A DNA stretch of 64,000 nucleotides from Branchiostoma floridae (GCF_000003815.2 NC_049986.1:16669172-16733171); one strand, 5' to 3'; shown: positions 48,573 through 61,745, numbered from the stretch's first letter. Notes: generated by a model from the letters alone, not told the origin. Program-made: numbers and translations.

Positions 48573-50332
48573 AACGTGCTTTGAGATACCACCTTTAGCA
48601 TCATCTGCTACCCATGCAAAATTAAGTGACGTACGAGTACTAGTAAATGAAGGAGACAACGACAGCACAATACGCCAATAATGAAACTTAAACAAACGCA
48701 GTCAGGTATTGGATGTTGGAAAAACGAGGATTAGGCACACATAAATGATATTCGCAAAAAAGCAAAATTACACCAATCGTACTTTTATATCATATTTCAA
48801 TTACAAAATCAAGGGGCAAACAAATCCCATTTTCACCGTCAATGGTCAATGACAAATCTCTGTGACGTGAAAAAGCAAGATAAAAGCCAGTGGAAGACAA
48901 ATAGAAAGTCATTATCTTTCTGTTCAGTAACGGTGGGGCGTTAATTGCTTTTCTAAGGAGAGAAATTAGAGCTTAATTAGCGTAACCGCTAGGAAATGTG
49001 CATGGAAAAACAGACCAGTCTTTGTCTGTGATGTGCAAGATATTAACGTGTTAGTCATATTGTAAGATTACACCTATCTTCAAAATGACACAGAAGATAT
49101 GGATTTACTTGAATATTGACCTCATGCAAATAAACCATTAAAATCGGAGAGGAGGTACAAAGCACCCTAACCATACATCAAGAAGTTAAAGACATAGAAC
49201 ACATTGCCACATTTCTTTAAATTCTTGCATTTAGTCATTATACTTGTAATGGGCAACAAAGGAGTGAGGTGATGTTCCTAATGTGTAGCATGTGCATCAG
49301 CAATTTGTTTATGTATAGTCGAGTCATTTTTCTCCATTTCAAGATATAAATACAGAAATTAACTCAACAAACTTTGAGTGAAGGTTTTTGTTAGATGGCC
49401 ACACCGTTGGCTACGTTTGTTAATGTGCACTTGGCGTTAGCAGAGGATTCCCCATGGAAAGTTTTGTAGTTAAGGAATCAAGTAAGTTGCCCCATCAATA
49501 GTTCGTTATCTTGGTACATGAATAACTGCCACGGGGACGTTAGCTTTCGTCAAATGAAGTGGGTGGAAGTGAGAAATTGACCTGGAGGTAGGGAAATATG
49601 TCGTCCAATTTTAGCTGGAAGAACGCTGTGGCAAGGGTCGTCTCGCCCATCCGGGCCGTATGCATAGCTCAGTTCCGCTATCAATTTTCACCGGGTGCCA
49701 CTTCGCTCTTTAGTATTGAGGATCAGCACCTCCATGGAATTGCAAGATTAGACAGGGAATGAAAGTTTGATGGACCTTTCCGCCCTCTAAGCTGACCTGT
49801 ATTACGAGAGAAACGCAGCTTTTACTGACAGCAGAAAGGTCACATAGGGCCTGGTCAATGTGTTAAGTAAGCGGCTTTACGGACATCCGTGGCTGTCACA
49901 CCTTAAACGGAGTTATCCGCCCTTTCATTCATTTTGAGATGGACCATTCAGGTGATGAGAAAAGTTTCCTACTCATAACTCTTACAAAGAAAATCATTAA
50001 AAGTGAAGTTAGCCAAATGTCTTTTATGCATCATTTGTTATCATATTTTCCTTGCAGAGCTGATCTTTATATCTAACACTAGGTCAGGTTTGATACTGAT
50101 ATATGAAAGGAAATATTGCTATTTCAGGAAACAGTTATTAAGACATGGCGAAATATATCATAAAGAACTCATTAAAATTGCTTCCGAAATTCATGATATT
50201 TCAGAACTTGAGTTCCCCGATATGCCCCCAGGGAAATCTGCCAAGACGTTTCAAACAAGAATGTCTTTATAGATTTATTAGACATACATACAAAACATGT
50301 TTGCCCATTTTCAAGGTATTTCGCTGCATTTT

Positions 50333-50488
50333 GGGCACCGGTGCGGCACTGCGGTGTTCGTTCACTGCGACACTGTTGTGTCATTTTCGCCGATTTGTTA
50401 TAATTTAGATATTGCGTAAAAGCTCTTAATCTCTGAAATTCGTTCAGTATCTTCCGAACCCCACATGCGCAGTGCTGCACCGGTGCCG
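50333..50488 (+). mobile_element. MITE copy 2 with 21-bp terminal inverted repeats
   Basis: The left end GGGCACCGGTGCGGCACTGC is inverted at the right end (GCAGTGCTGCACCGGTGCC) with one or two mismatches. The interior aligns with the copy at 48379-48572 in the same orientation. About 156 bp, shorter than copy 1. Confidence 0.65.
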
Positions 50489-53400
50489 CTAGTGTAGTTT
50501 CTCCGTCGTGTCAAAATGCATACCATTCTGAAAGCATTAGACAGGCAGTGGAATTTAGAGGAATAAAAATTCTGGTCACACAAATCTGACGGCCGGGCGT
50601 TAACATTTTCTGCTGACATACCAGGACAACTTATGTGACAAAATGGTGGCCACTTACCTCGGTACTCACCAGACTACGGCAATATAACCATCAGTATTCA
50701 GCACCACGCCTGTAAAATGTTTCTGCTAGTCTATTTCAGCATCCTTGGCCCTTTTATAAATACGGGTAGTGATAATGACCATACCGTTCACCTCTCGGTC
50801 GATATTGTTATCTTTAGGAAAGATATCTTGTGCATTTTTCATAATGCATCAGCAGATCTGGTAGCCGTTATCTGGCACGAGGATAGCAAAGCTATGGGTA
50901 TTAAAGGAAGTTAGTCACAGGTCTAGTTTATTTTGCCGAATTACCTTTTTTCGCAGCAGTGTCATTGGCGTAGACGGACGGAAGGCCTCCTAATCTTATC
51001 TTCTGTCTCGACTGTTTGCCACAATTCGAACCTCACATCGCTTCTTAGAGATATTCTTCAGTCGTTTTGAGTACCTGTGGAATATAGAATAGCAGTGCAT
51101 AGGGCGTTTGAGCAACATTACATACAATAAAGGCTGAATGGTTATATCTTCCAATTTCTTTATTTTATCAATGATAGTCGTGACAACTAGCAACAACGAT
51201 ACGAATATAAAAGTAAAGCTCTTCATCTTAGATCTTAGAACATACTACGTACAAGTTAAAATGAACAAGACATAGATGCTATCTTAAATATTAGAGTTAT
51301 GCAGACTAAGGAATAAAACCAAAACTTATTCATCAGTGAGATGTTTTCCTTCTTCATGATTATTCCAAATATTTTTTTTGATTTATCTAATCTATGTTTT
51401 CTGTATGAAATATATTTCTTCTTAATACATTATTGTAAACTACATTGGATTGTTGAAATTTACCAGAGCCGGCTATTTCAGGGATAGACAAATGTTGAGA
51501 ATAACTTAAGGACACCATAAGGTTTGGATTTACACACCTTACTTCTACTACATGGTTGATCGCATTTTTTTATGAATATAACTTTCTGAGTCTCAGCCAA
51601 AATGCGACGAAAACCAAAAGAGGCAGAGCTGAACAAATGTTTAGACCAGGTGCTTAGGAAACGGGATCCCATGTACCTTGGGACGAAAGGTCTTGTGGGA
51701 TTTACGAACCTATATCCATAGCTGTGCATATTGCACAATATTGCTCAATGCCGAAGACGTGACTGTCCATACTAATCATTGATATCTCATAATGGAGGGC
51801 GTATAGAGTATAATGGCAAGAAATCAGGTGAAAAGGTCAATAAACATTAAGGAACCAAATGAAAGTACATGGTATTGGTGTTGAGTGGCAAATGTATTTA
51901 GCACCCTAGTTGGAAGTTTGCAGGGGGGTTATGAATGAACTGGGTATCACATTAAAGACTAATATTTCTTTTACGAACAGAGATTGCAAGAGTTACTTTG
52001 CTGTTTATTTTAACAGATTTTAGTACGGATTGAGTTATAGTGTGGTAAATTTCAAATACCCTTTCTCTTTGTACCTCACTACCCACACTTGGTAAAGTCA
52101 GTATTTCATGTTACCTTCATCCTGGGTAGTAACGTACAGAATATCATATGAGCGTCCTGGTATGGTGGTGTATAGCATCCTATAGGGTGCGTTTTCAGTC
52201 TCTGAATTCAGGTTTATTTCAGAAGGTTAAAAATGTTTACTCCTCAGTCCTCATACTACATTTTTTTTTACTGTCAATAGTGTTAGCTGGAGTACCCACA
52301 GACAGTCTAGAACCATAGAGTCGCCATGAAGGTGGTTTGGTGCCCAATGTCCTCTCTCAAGTCAAAAGTAATACTACCTAGCAAAGGTCGTATCTAAGAT
52401 CTGCTCTAAAAGTCATGGAGGATTTTGGCACAGACAAGATCGCAGGTGGGTTTCAGCCACATGCTATTTGTTGCCAATCTTCAGGGAATAAGGTTTCTCC
52501 TTTCGTTAGCCCTAAAACAGAGATGCATCAATATACAAGGTAAAGTTCTCAATAGCTTCAACGGCAGAAGATATGGTGTATTACAGCAATGTCCCTATGT
52601 ATCCTTTACATTAAATCCACAATGTTAGTTGTAAGTTAGAAATTTGAAACACATTTAAAATTTGCGGTAAAGATTTTTTCACTTAACCGTTCGCGATTCA
52701 ACCAGAGCCGCTTCTGTTGGTCATATACGATCGCCTTCTTCATTGAACAAGTCCAAGCAGGGATGTAGAGAAATAATCCAGTATGACAGATCCAGCAACC
52801 ACGAGAATATCTATGCCCTCTACACTTATTTGGGTTCAAACAGGATATTCAAGAATTGAACATCACCCAATGTATTGGTATTGCATGGAAAAATACGGTA
52901 ATTCTGACAAAGATCATACCTAACGAAGCCGCATCTAGCTATCGAAGTTCGACTAGGGAAAAACAAGCTTGGACAACATTTTGAACTTTTGTATTGATTT
53001 TCGCTGATGGAAAACTACGCTCCACGACTTTTTACTGATTGTTGATGACTAGCAAACTGACAGATTTGGAGTAGCTCGCCGTCGGCACAGCATTCACTAG
53101 TACCTTACTTTTGCCATATAAGACATGCCTGTAGCATCGCAAAATAGCAAAATTAAGCATTTTGTTGTACCGTACACCTAAAGTGTTATTGAATCTATAT
53201 GAGCGTATGATCTAGGCACCTCTGTGCCAAATTTCAGCTCATTCGGTTGTAATACCAGGGTACAAGGGGCCAAAATATTCAGTTTGGGTCTACAAATGAC
53301 AAAAAACTCAATAATATCATTTTAGAGGCAGATATGAAACAAAATGAAAAAAAAAACACGTTTCAAGTACTTGACGTCTGACAACATGGCCAGTCAGTTA

Positions 53401-55314
53401 GATACTTGATAGCCCATATTTACTGGAGCTCTGCTCGAGTCGGTAACCGGTAACTGCCTCACAATCAGCCTAAAACACCGCACAGAAAATAAGCCTGGGA
53501 GTTTAACGAGACAAAACTCCCTTTCCAATAGTTTGATGAACCGTCCGAACAACAAGAAATCATTTCGCCCTGACGTTTGAATTGTCCCTGAGAGGCGGAA
53601 ACTTTTTATGGGTATGAAAGTAGGCAGGGTAGTTTGCAATCCAATTCAGTTAGATAAAGGAAATTGTCTCGAATGGTAAGTAATGAAAGTCTGCGAATGC
53701 CAACAACATCATGCACCGGCATGTGCGCACTGCACTGGTTACCACCCAACCATCTGGGTAAAAGTAAGGTACTTATTCAACAAAGTTAGCCAATCTACAT
53801 CAGGTTTGTAACAGCTGGAACTTTATCTATGTTTCACAGTACATTTCCATATAAACTCTGCAGCACGATATATTGACTTCACTATGCTAACGCCAAACGT
53901 ATTCATGATCTCTAATGAAACAGGAAAGCTAGCCGTCCAGACAATCCATAATGTTATCGGGATGACTCAGTGACCAGCTGCAGTATTAGAGATAATGCCC
54001 TGGCATCAATTGTTAGACTTGAGATACAGGATATTAAGACTTTCTCCTTTAATATAAAAGAAAGTAAGCCCAGGGATAAGTTCATATGGCATCAGATGGA
54101 AGAAATCGATTGCTGCAAGCTTTTCGTGTCCAGAAGAGAGTGTCTCATCCCTTTCACTAGTTGTCGATCAATAGTAAGATGTACAGAATGCATTCAGAAA
54201 TAATGTTAGAGGACTTGGAGCTACCTAGAAGAAAATAAAATGGAATTTAAAGATCGATTTAGCATGTACAAATTTGGTGGACTACCATATGGACTTTCAA
54301 GGTTAACATGAGAGGAGACTATATAGTAAGAATGGTGCAGTGTTAGCCATACCAATGATTTGCATTATTGTAACAGCGCTTATTCTATGAAATCTGATAA
54401 GAAACTGCAACGAACGTTACGTAAACAGTCTAAATTTTTCATATCCCAAAGGGTAAAAAAACAAAAATACGTGTAAGGTTTGCTCCATGTTGCAGCCAAA
54501 TGTGCTTCTAGAATCGGTGTTATGCATGACGTCAATAGCTATAGTGTGTATAATTTGCAAGAGACATACAAAGTACATAGTTAATGAACGAAGAAACCAC
54601 ATGAAACGGCCTGGACATTGAATAATATAGTCTTCTTTACTCAGGAATTTGAAGTGATCATTCTTTAGATTACTTTCGTAAAATTGGAGACTCTAATAGA
54701 TTGTATGCCTAACGCCGGTTTATGGTTCCTCGCAGAATTAAGTTAACTGCCCGAAAATTTAGTTCATCTTCATTGCTGCACGGTTTCATCAGATTGCATG
54801 GAGCTGTTATCGCATATATCTGCCCCAAGAGGAACGCAAAGGATAGTTACCGGTTAATGCATAACTTAACTTTAACGGTAAAGATAACGTTTTGTAGTTC
54901 TGATGATGCACCCACTGGTGTTTTAAAGGCTAGCATGATATAGCCGATACAGAATAAAGCTTACCTTGATTGGGATGACATGCTTTGTGTCAGAAATATT
55001 CAATTTGTTCCGACCTTTTTTGAACCCTAATTCAGACCTTTAAATGACCCCGAAGCATATCTTTTATTCACTAATGTAAAAACTGACATTTTACGACGTT
55101 CTTACTCTATACTCAAATGCTTTACGGAATGTGATTAAACGCACAAGTTGTACAGTACACAAATGTATTAGGAAGAAACAAAAAGTACATGATTGTTCTG
55201 TCCAAACGTAGTAAACGTAGTATCTACAACGATAATTTCAATCAAAAACTATATTCACATTTTGTGTCTCAATAAAGTATCTTTTAAAGATTTACATATA
55301 CATATGTTGCTGAT
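50489..55314. other. No gene seen
   Basis: Short frames only, apart from the possible interspersed repeat at 53190-53360. Confidence 0.5.
53190..53360 (+). repeat. Possible interspersed repeat
   Basis: The stretch with tgtgccaaatttcagctcat, gtaataccagggtacaagg and ggccaaaatat, ending in A-rich sequence (aaaatgaaaaaaaaaac), resembles a dispersed repeat I recall from marine invertebrate genomes. No second copy is present in the window, so support is weak. Confidence 0.25.
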
Positions 55315-55457
55315 TACGTGCAAATGACATCCTGTCTTGAATACATTTTGTGATCCCTTATATATATATATAAATGTTGCTTATATCATGTTGCTTATAT
55401 CAAAGCAACATATAGGGACCACAAAACGTATTCAAGACAGGTTGTCTTTTGCACGTA
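55315..55457. mobile_element. Foldback (hairpin) element, arms about 65 bp
   Basis: The left arm (tacgtgcaaatgacatcctg, then tcttgaatac and tttgtgatccct) is mirrored by the right arm read in reverse (tacgtgcaaaagacaacctg, tcttgaatac, tttgtggtccct). The arms are highly similar and enclose an AT-rich core with a (ta)n run at 55360-55371 and two gttgcttatatca copies. A large stem-loop without coding sequence. Confidence 0.7.
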
Positions 55458-55916
55458 TTTCGAGAAAGGATGATTGTCCGCTTAACGCATGATAGATTCA
55501 CAAAGAAATTGGAAATGGCAAACGACAAAACTGGCATTTCAAATAAGGCGATATAGTGTATCATATGTCATTTTGTACAAGACAGTTCAACAAGAAACAA
55601 CATTGATATTCATCAAGTTGATCTCCTTTCAGTCTCACCCTTTATAAACGAATGATATCAGTCGCAATGTAATAATTTCCGGAATAGACTTTAGATAAAG
55701 CACTAATGTCACCATAATGAAATTTATGAAATTTCCTCTCATTAACTTTTGCATTGATTTCTGATATGTTGGTAGCATTTTTGGCTAAAATTTGAAACAG
55801 GAAATATCGTTAATACGTAACGTGACTTATATTTTTTGATAAACCTCATTTGTTGATCTGCAACTTTGCCAACTAGTCGAAAAATACGCGTATACGGTGA
55901 GTGCGTTTCAACAATA

Positions 55917-56094
55917 CAGTCAAACCTGTCTATAGCGGCCACTCAAGGGACCAGACAAATTTGGCCACTATAGACAGGTGGCCTCTGTATAGAGGTGGCA
56001 ACTTGTAGATAAAATACCCAAGGGACCGACAGAAAGTGGCCACTATGGACAGGTGGCCCCTCTGTAGAGGTGGCCCCTAATACAGGTTTGACTG
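55917..56094 (+). mobile_element. Tc1/mariner (pogo/Tigger-type) MITE
   Basis: Terminal inverted repeats CAGTCAAACCTGT at both ends (13 bp perfect) and flanking TA at 55915-55916 and 56095-56096, the TA target duplication of Tc1/mariner elements. CAGT-type ends suggest the pogo/Tigger group. The 178-bp interior is two diverged copies of a module built from aagggacc, gtggccactat, gacaggtggcc and gtagaggtggc, and has no transposase. Confidence 0.75.
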
Positions 56095-56289
56095 TAATTC
56101 GTCTCTTTATACTCATTGGTTACCGCTTTATACTCATTGGCTACGTACAAAAACCCATCTTAAGTAGTCACATCTAAGTCCTTAGCATTGGACAATGTGA
56201 AACTTTACTTGGTATGAAGGTGTGTGTTCAGGGGTTTACACTTGTAGTCATAGATTTTGCCAGAATGGCTAAGGTTATGTTTTGGGCTT

Positions 56290-57060
56290 GTGAGTCTGTC
56301 TGTGTGTGTGTGTGTTAACAGCATAACTCAAGAACCCTTGGATGGATCACGATGATATTTGGTAGGTGGGTAGGGGTTGGGAAAACGAAGGTCAAGTTCG
56401 ATAATGGGCCCCCAAACGGCTTGCTAAGGTACTGCAGCAGAAGCTCAATTTTTTTGAGATCTCGTGTTCTGGACATGCTGTGGTTATCATTTTTAAGTGG
56501 TAGATAGCCCTTGAAGCAGAGAGTAAGTGCTGTGAGTTTGGACCCCCTAGCGGCTTGTTTGGAACTGCAGTCGTCGATTCCCTTTCAAACTTTGGACGAG
56601 AATAACTCGAGAACGTGTTGATGGATCGTCATGATTTTTGGTATGTAGATAGCCCAAGTAACAATGTACATAATGGAACACTAATTATGCAAATTAGCAA
56701 CTAATTTGCATAATTAATTAGGAAAGTTTATAAATCCACTGCATTTTATGATAGGACTTTCAAACTTGTCACATATTTAGATGAGAAAGAGAGAAATATC
56801 AATGCATATTAATCATGCAAATGACAGCCTCATTTGCATAATTAATGAGAAAATATGAATGTGTTGACGGATCGTCATGATTTTCGGTATGTTTTGTTAT
56901 AATATGCCTCTAATTGCACTCATGCCAAACACGCTATTCCCTAAAAATTCTTCGAGCTTCTTGAATTAACGTTGACGGCCCTTCGCCCGTTATTCTAATT
57001 GGAGTTCTAATTTGGAAAAGGCGTCTCGTGGCTAAGGTCCAAATTAGATCAGTACACTTC
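56290..57060 (+). repeat. Modular repeat tract with three diverged motif copies
   Basis: A (tg)n run at 56299-56314 leads into a motif meaning 'aactcaagaac..ttgatggatc.tcatgat.tttggtatgt'. It occurs at about 56323-56370, 56601-56650 and 56857-56895. Between the copies lie related AT-rich segments with catttgcataattaat (near 56690-56720 and 56830-56850). The order suggests one long, internally repetitive interspersed element or a degraded tandem array. Confidence 0.55.
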
Positions 57061-60000
57061 TCTGTACCAGATTCCCTGTCGTCTAAAAGCTATTTCGTGT
57101 GACAATAAGTGCTGCTGGGTTACGTATTCCGACATTGCATGTTGACCTGAAAGGGATACGAGATGGAACATTACGGATGGGAGTGGGGGTCCTGGGCCAT
57201 CTAAATTGATTTTTACAAGATCCGGACATATAAATTGGTGGCCATGTGACACTGCGTGCGCAATTCAACATAATATAGCTTAGTTAGAGTGTCCTGGACG
57301 ATACTGTGTCAATTTGTACATTGACATTACCGTGACTGCAAATGTGCGTAGCCCATGGGCACATCTCCTCACTAAGAAGTCACGAAACAATACAAAAACT
57401 GAAGTACATGATGAATGCTTGTGTAGTATCGAATTAGATTTCACTGCGTTGCTGTAGGCATTTGTCATAAGCCGGCAAGATATTACAACTTGTATTACAA
57501 AATATGCTTCAATCATACGAATAAGTCTTCTTATGCCACCAGATACGCGAGATAGTTTCCACAACATACGAGTCTATTTTCTGCACAGGGAAAGTTTGGC
57601 AAATGTTGGTTTTTAATACCACCCTTTCGTTACTGTGTAACGAGATTGCTACTGTATGCCACAATTCTTTTGTTTAAAAATACTGTTACTAATCAATAGT
57701 ACCAAAACAAGGTTATTACTCAATTGGTAAAGTTTTCTGCACACATATAGATCCCCTAGTCGAGATTTCATTCAGCTTTTAACGTTGAATTTTCTGTTCA
57801 ACATCCTTGCGTGCACGCGGTCTGAATCCAAACAGGTCGCATTACCCCCCTGAGAAACCCATTATGAACATCAAGTGATTAGGTTTATCATGATTGGTGG
57901 TGTTTTCCGCATCGCTAGCGCTGTTAAGGTGTTAGTGCGAATCCCAACGGTAAAGATGAGACCCAATATTTTACGCCGAAGCATAATTGCTTTTCTAACT
58001 TTTGACACGTTGTTATGATTCTTGTTAATGCAAGATGCGAGTGGCAATATTTCTTTATTGCTTGCTTGGATAATGTTATCTCCGTACTATCAATTTCTTA
58101 CATTGTTGTACCTAACCCATACTATATTTTAGTCAAGTCTTGATATCAACACCGATGACTGTTGGTGAAGAAGTAAACACCAGCATATCATATTAATAAA
58201 AAAATCACGGGTTTCCTGGGAAAAAAAGGAGACCAACAATATAATCATTTTACTAAATTTACTTATTCAACTTTGTAAATAGAAAATAGAAAGCCAAAAA
58301 CTTTTTGAGATATTTTCTAAGATAATAAAATACATATTTCCATTCCATTGTAAAGTATTGACGGTGACTGATGTCCTTTCATCGTCTACACAGGAGTGAA
58401 AGTTATTACGATAATTAAACCGTGGATGATAAATGACGGAGTCAACCAATTTTCAGCGGTCAACGCCACTTCATCCACTGAGTGGTGGGAGGGGATTATA
58501 AGATTATGACTTAGTTAAAGTGAAAAACAGACTTGTCACAGGGGGCATGATGGCGTTATCGTCGCCCATGAAAATAGAATAAGTTACATCCATGGACATT
58601 TCCTCTAATTCTTGATTACTTTATCTATTAATGCTGAAAGCTTTACGAGATTAACTTTTATTTGATATTTCCTAAGTAGAGAAATCAGTGAAATTCTTAC
58701 CATTTTATCACATCTATTGCAATTATGAGATAAAACGTTTTAGCACTACTCACAAATACCGTCTGAACGAGCCGCTTTGAGGAAAAGGTCGAACAGAACT
58801 AATCAGATTTGGAACGAAACTCGGGCGAAATATCTTAATTTGAATCCATATACGGTTATATGAGTGAAAGTGTCAGATTTTAGATGTTCCATATTCGTTT
58901 TGCGTACAAGTCATGCTGCAAGGAAGGGGCCGCTAAAACATTTTACATAAAATTTTTCTTTCATGTTCCAAGATGCTAGACAGGGGATTTGGACTGTACA
59001 GCAGAGGTCAGCAGCAATGGTATAATAATTGCTTACTTGTGATTACTTCATCATGGGTGAAGTCTTCGTGTGCACAAGGGATATGCTTAGAGGGGCGCTA
59101 CATTGATGAATAATACTTTTAATCACCAAAGTTAATGAAAGACGACAACTGATGTGATTTTTACTCGCTCAACGATAGCAGGGGGATACTCAAAGCAGCA
59201 AGATGCAGTTGTATTTGCTATAGAAGGGAATAAGGATCTTGATGCAAATTTTATGCATGCAAATTTGTTACAATAGAAGGTCTTTCTTTTTCATTCAAAT
59301 AATTTATTTTGTACTTCTTTCTGCCCAAAGATATGAGTAATAAGCTTTCAATCAGAGGCCTGCCTCTCTCTTAAAGTAAATATCATGAGACATGGGCCCC
59401 ATGCTGTAATTGCCACTGTTGCATGTTCAGCGCCAAGTGAAGCGATAGCTATTATTTAAATTCAAAGAAGGCTCCGAGGTTATTGAACTAGATCCATTGC
59501 AGAGACGAGTTAAAATATGCTAGAAACGTTTGGCCTGTGTCCTACAAGAGGATAAGGGACATTTGACGCGGTAATGTTGTATACAATAGGTTTTCTAGAT
59601 TAAAATAAATTTAAAAAAGCACCAATCGATGGTAAGTTTCCAACCTCGTTCTTAACCTTGCCATCCACAGCATGTCATTGCTTACAGTCACAGCAGTGTT
59701 TATGGGGATTCCAAGTTTTGGGGATCTCTATTTGCATACATGGAGGAGTAGCGACTTACAGCTGACATAAAGCTATTTGCCATAATCACAAGAAATGTCA
59801 GGAATGTAGACGTTTCAGGCAAAGGTCACTGGATTTCGTATTCAAGGCAGATATTATTGTCAGTGTTAAAGGAAAGAGGTCGCCATTTTCTTTGAACAAA
59901 TTAGCATCATTATCATCCTTGAAAGGCGTTGATCAGTACTTTGTATCTAGAAATGTCAAACCTTTGTCCAACTATCAAAGATGTAACAAAGTTGTAACTG

Positions 60001-60128
60001 TGCCAAGTATTCCTCATAGGTCTTAAGTTAAAACGGAGAGAACTGTCAGGTAGCACTTGGCAAAATCTAGCAATAGGGATTAGTTTAACATAGAAAACCT
60101 TTAACCCCCAATGAGAAAGAACGCTTTT
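57061..60128. other. No gene seen
   Basis: Non-coding sequence between the modular repeat tract and the 196-bp duplication. No recognisable element. Confidence 0.5.
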
Positions 60129-60502
60129 AAAGTCACCGAGAGATTACATCATCTGAATGAGGTATTGTACTGCATGTTAGTTTTATCCCTGTCAGTCCAT
60201 CCATAGAAAATATCAGAATGTCTATCTAAAAACCTTCATTGAAATCTAGATGTTCTCTATTATCTTCTTGCTTAAGGCGTCCAAACCGGTTATCCAACAA
60301 GACGTCACTTAAGACACTTAGTTTAAAGTCAAAAAGATTATATCATGAGACGCAGGTATTGCACTAGTATATTAGTTTTATTCATGTCACTCTCTCTATA
60401 CAAAATACTAGAATGTCAATCTACAACGCTTGTATTAAAATCTAGATGTCCTCCATTATCTCATTGCTTAAGGCGTCCGACCCGGCTATTCAACAAGACG
60501 TC
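60129..60502 (+). repeat. Ancient tandem duplication, period 196 bp
   Basis: Unit 1 (60129-60306) and unit 2 (60325-60502) both open with aaagtca and close with aacaagacgtc, and both carry ttagttttat, aaatctagatgt and gcttaaggcgtcc in register. The offset is exactly 196 at both ends. Substitutions are spread throughout (roughly four-fifths identity by eye), so the duplication is old. No protein is evident. Confidence 0.7.
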
Positions 60503-60589
60503 GGCGATTCGACTTCCACGACATGGAAGAAGCAAACATCTTGAAATGGCTGAAGTAGAAATAGATTTTGAATAGATTTCATTTCGCTT

Positions 60590-60609
60590 TTGATTGATTG
60601 ATTGATTGA
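60590..60609 (+). repeat. (TGAT)n microsatellite
   Basis: Five uninterrupted tgat/gatt units just downstream of the 196-bp duplication. Confidence 0.8.
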
Positions 60610-61316
60610 CTTTACTTTGAATTTTTCCTGCTCAGTTTAAAAGCACCTGAGATTAATATAATGGTGATACGTTCGCTGAATAGATAAGTATACATACTCT
60701 TTTATCGCATTGTTGACATCCCAGAATATGCCAATCAATCTGCGAGCTAGGCATTTTACCTACTGACGTTGGTAATAATCAGCCAAGGATTTAACTCACG
60801 CCTAGATAACTCCTGAACATGGATTCCTCCCACGTTAGATTTACAGCTTACACAAGTCTCCCCTGTCCTGAGTGTAATCCATGTGCCTGTAATATTCCAT
60901 CATGCCGACACTAATGATGATTGAGGTCAAATGCTCGCATTTTGAATAGAGAGATTGCCTACATACAAAGCCAACTCATGCGTTCATTTTTCAACTTCAT
61001 TGACATGCATTCATGTTTAAGAATTTCCACGACTATGTTAGCAAGATTGAAACCTTGCTAACCTACCATGCAGACTGTGGATATATCAGCCTCGGTAGAA
61101 GACAGATTATCATGATCACTAATCCAAAAATGCTCATTTAAGTGGTATTTGTACCAGAATTCTTGTCAATGTACAGAAAATTAATTTTTCAGCTGAACTT
61201 CTGAAAACCGTGTCCTCACTTCTTTTCCAGTCCTTAGAAAGAATTGGAACTTTTCCAAAGAAAAGACGTTGTATGACGAGAAACAATTCCAACGGCCATT
61301 TACATGTAACTATCCG

Positions 61317-61476
61317 TCAGCTTCATTATTACCCCTACTGTACTGCTGAATAGCGGTTCCACCGAAGCGCACCACGCCCACGTAATTGCTGGATGGGGCA
61401 TTATACGGGCGTTCGGTTTGAAAATGTGCTTTCAAACGTGGACTTGAGTCACAAGTGTAACGTGGCTTTGTCAGAG
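61317..61476 (-). other. Protein-like open segment, unidentified
   Basis: Minus-strand frame reads YTCDSSPRLKAHFQTERPYN, continues PSSNYVGVVRFGGTAIQQY and ends NNEADG before TAG. The composition looks like protein and the local GC is raised. An acceptor-like ctctctgacaaag lies just upstream. It could be part of a repeat or a last exon. No family is recognised. Confidence 0.15.
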
Positions 61477-61654
61477 AGAAGCAATCCAAGAAAATGATAA
61501 TTGTAGTTTTGTACCAAATCCGAATATCATTGTATTCAAGTCGCATCATGTCTTAGCTGCTACAGCTGCCAATGGTTTCATGATATTCATCATAATCATG
61601 ATTATGACATGGTCCCATCCATTCCCTTGTATAAAACATATGGGATATCAAAGG

Positions 61655-61745
61655 TCGACATTTCCAACCAAAGAATAACATAACAGCTACCGTTTCAGTG
61701 ACCGTCTGTGACCTTCTTCAGGGCAGTACTTAATAGTTCACTGTG
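61655..61745 (-). repeat. Possible retroelement 3' tail, second example
   Basis: On the minus strand: taagtactgccctgaagaagg, tcacagacggtcactgaaac, then ggtagctgttatgttattc. The 'cctgaagaagg ... cactgaaacg' pattern is typical of degenerate Penelope/LINE-like 3' regions and parallels 13195-13325. Confidence 0.25.

Noticed and set aside
50003-50272. 89-codon open frame with a protein-like C-terminal half (HKELIKIASEIHD...)
   Set aside because: Composition is suggestive, but there are no splice sites, partner exons or recognisable family, and it abuts a MITE. Left out for lack of support.
51478-51738. 86-codon minus-strand frame
   Set aside because: No motif, no splice context. May be part of a repeat but no second copy is in the window.
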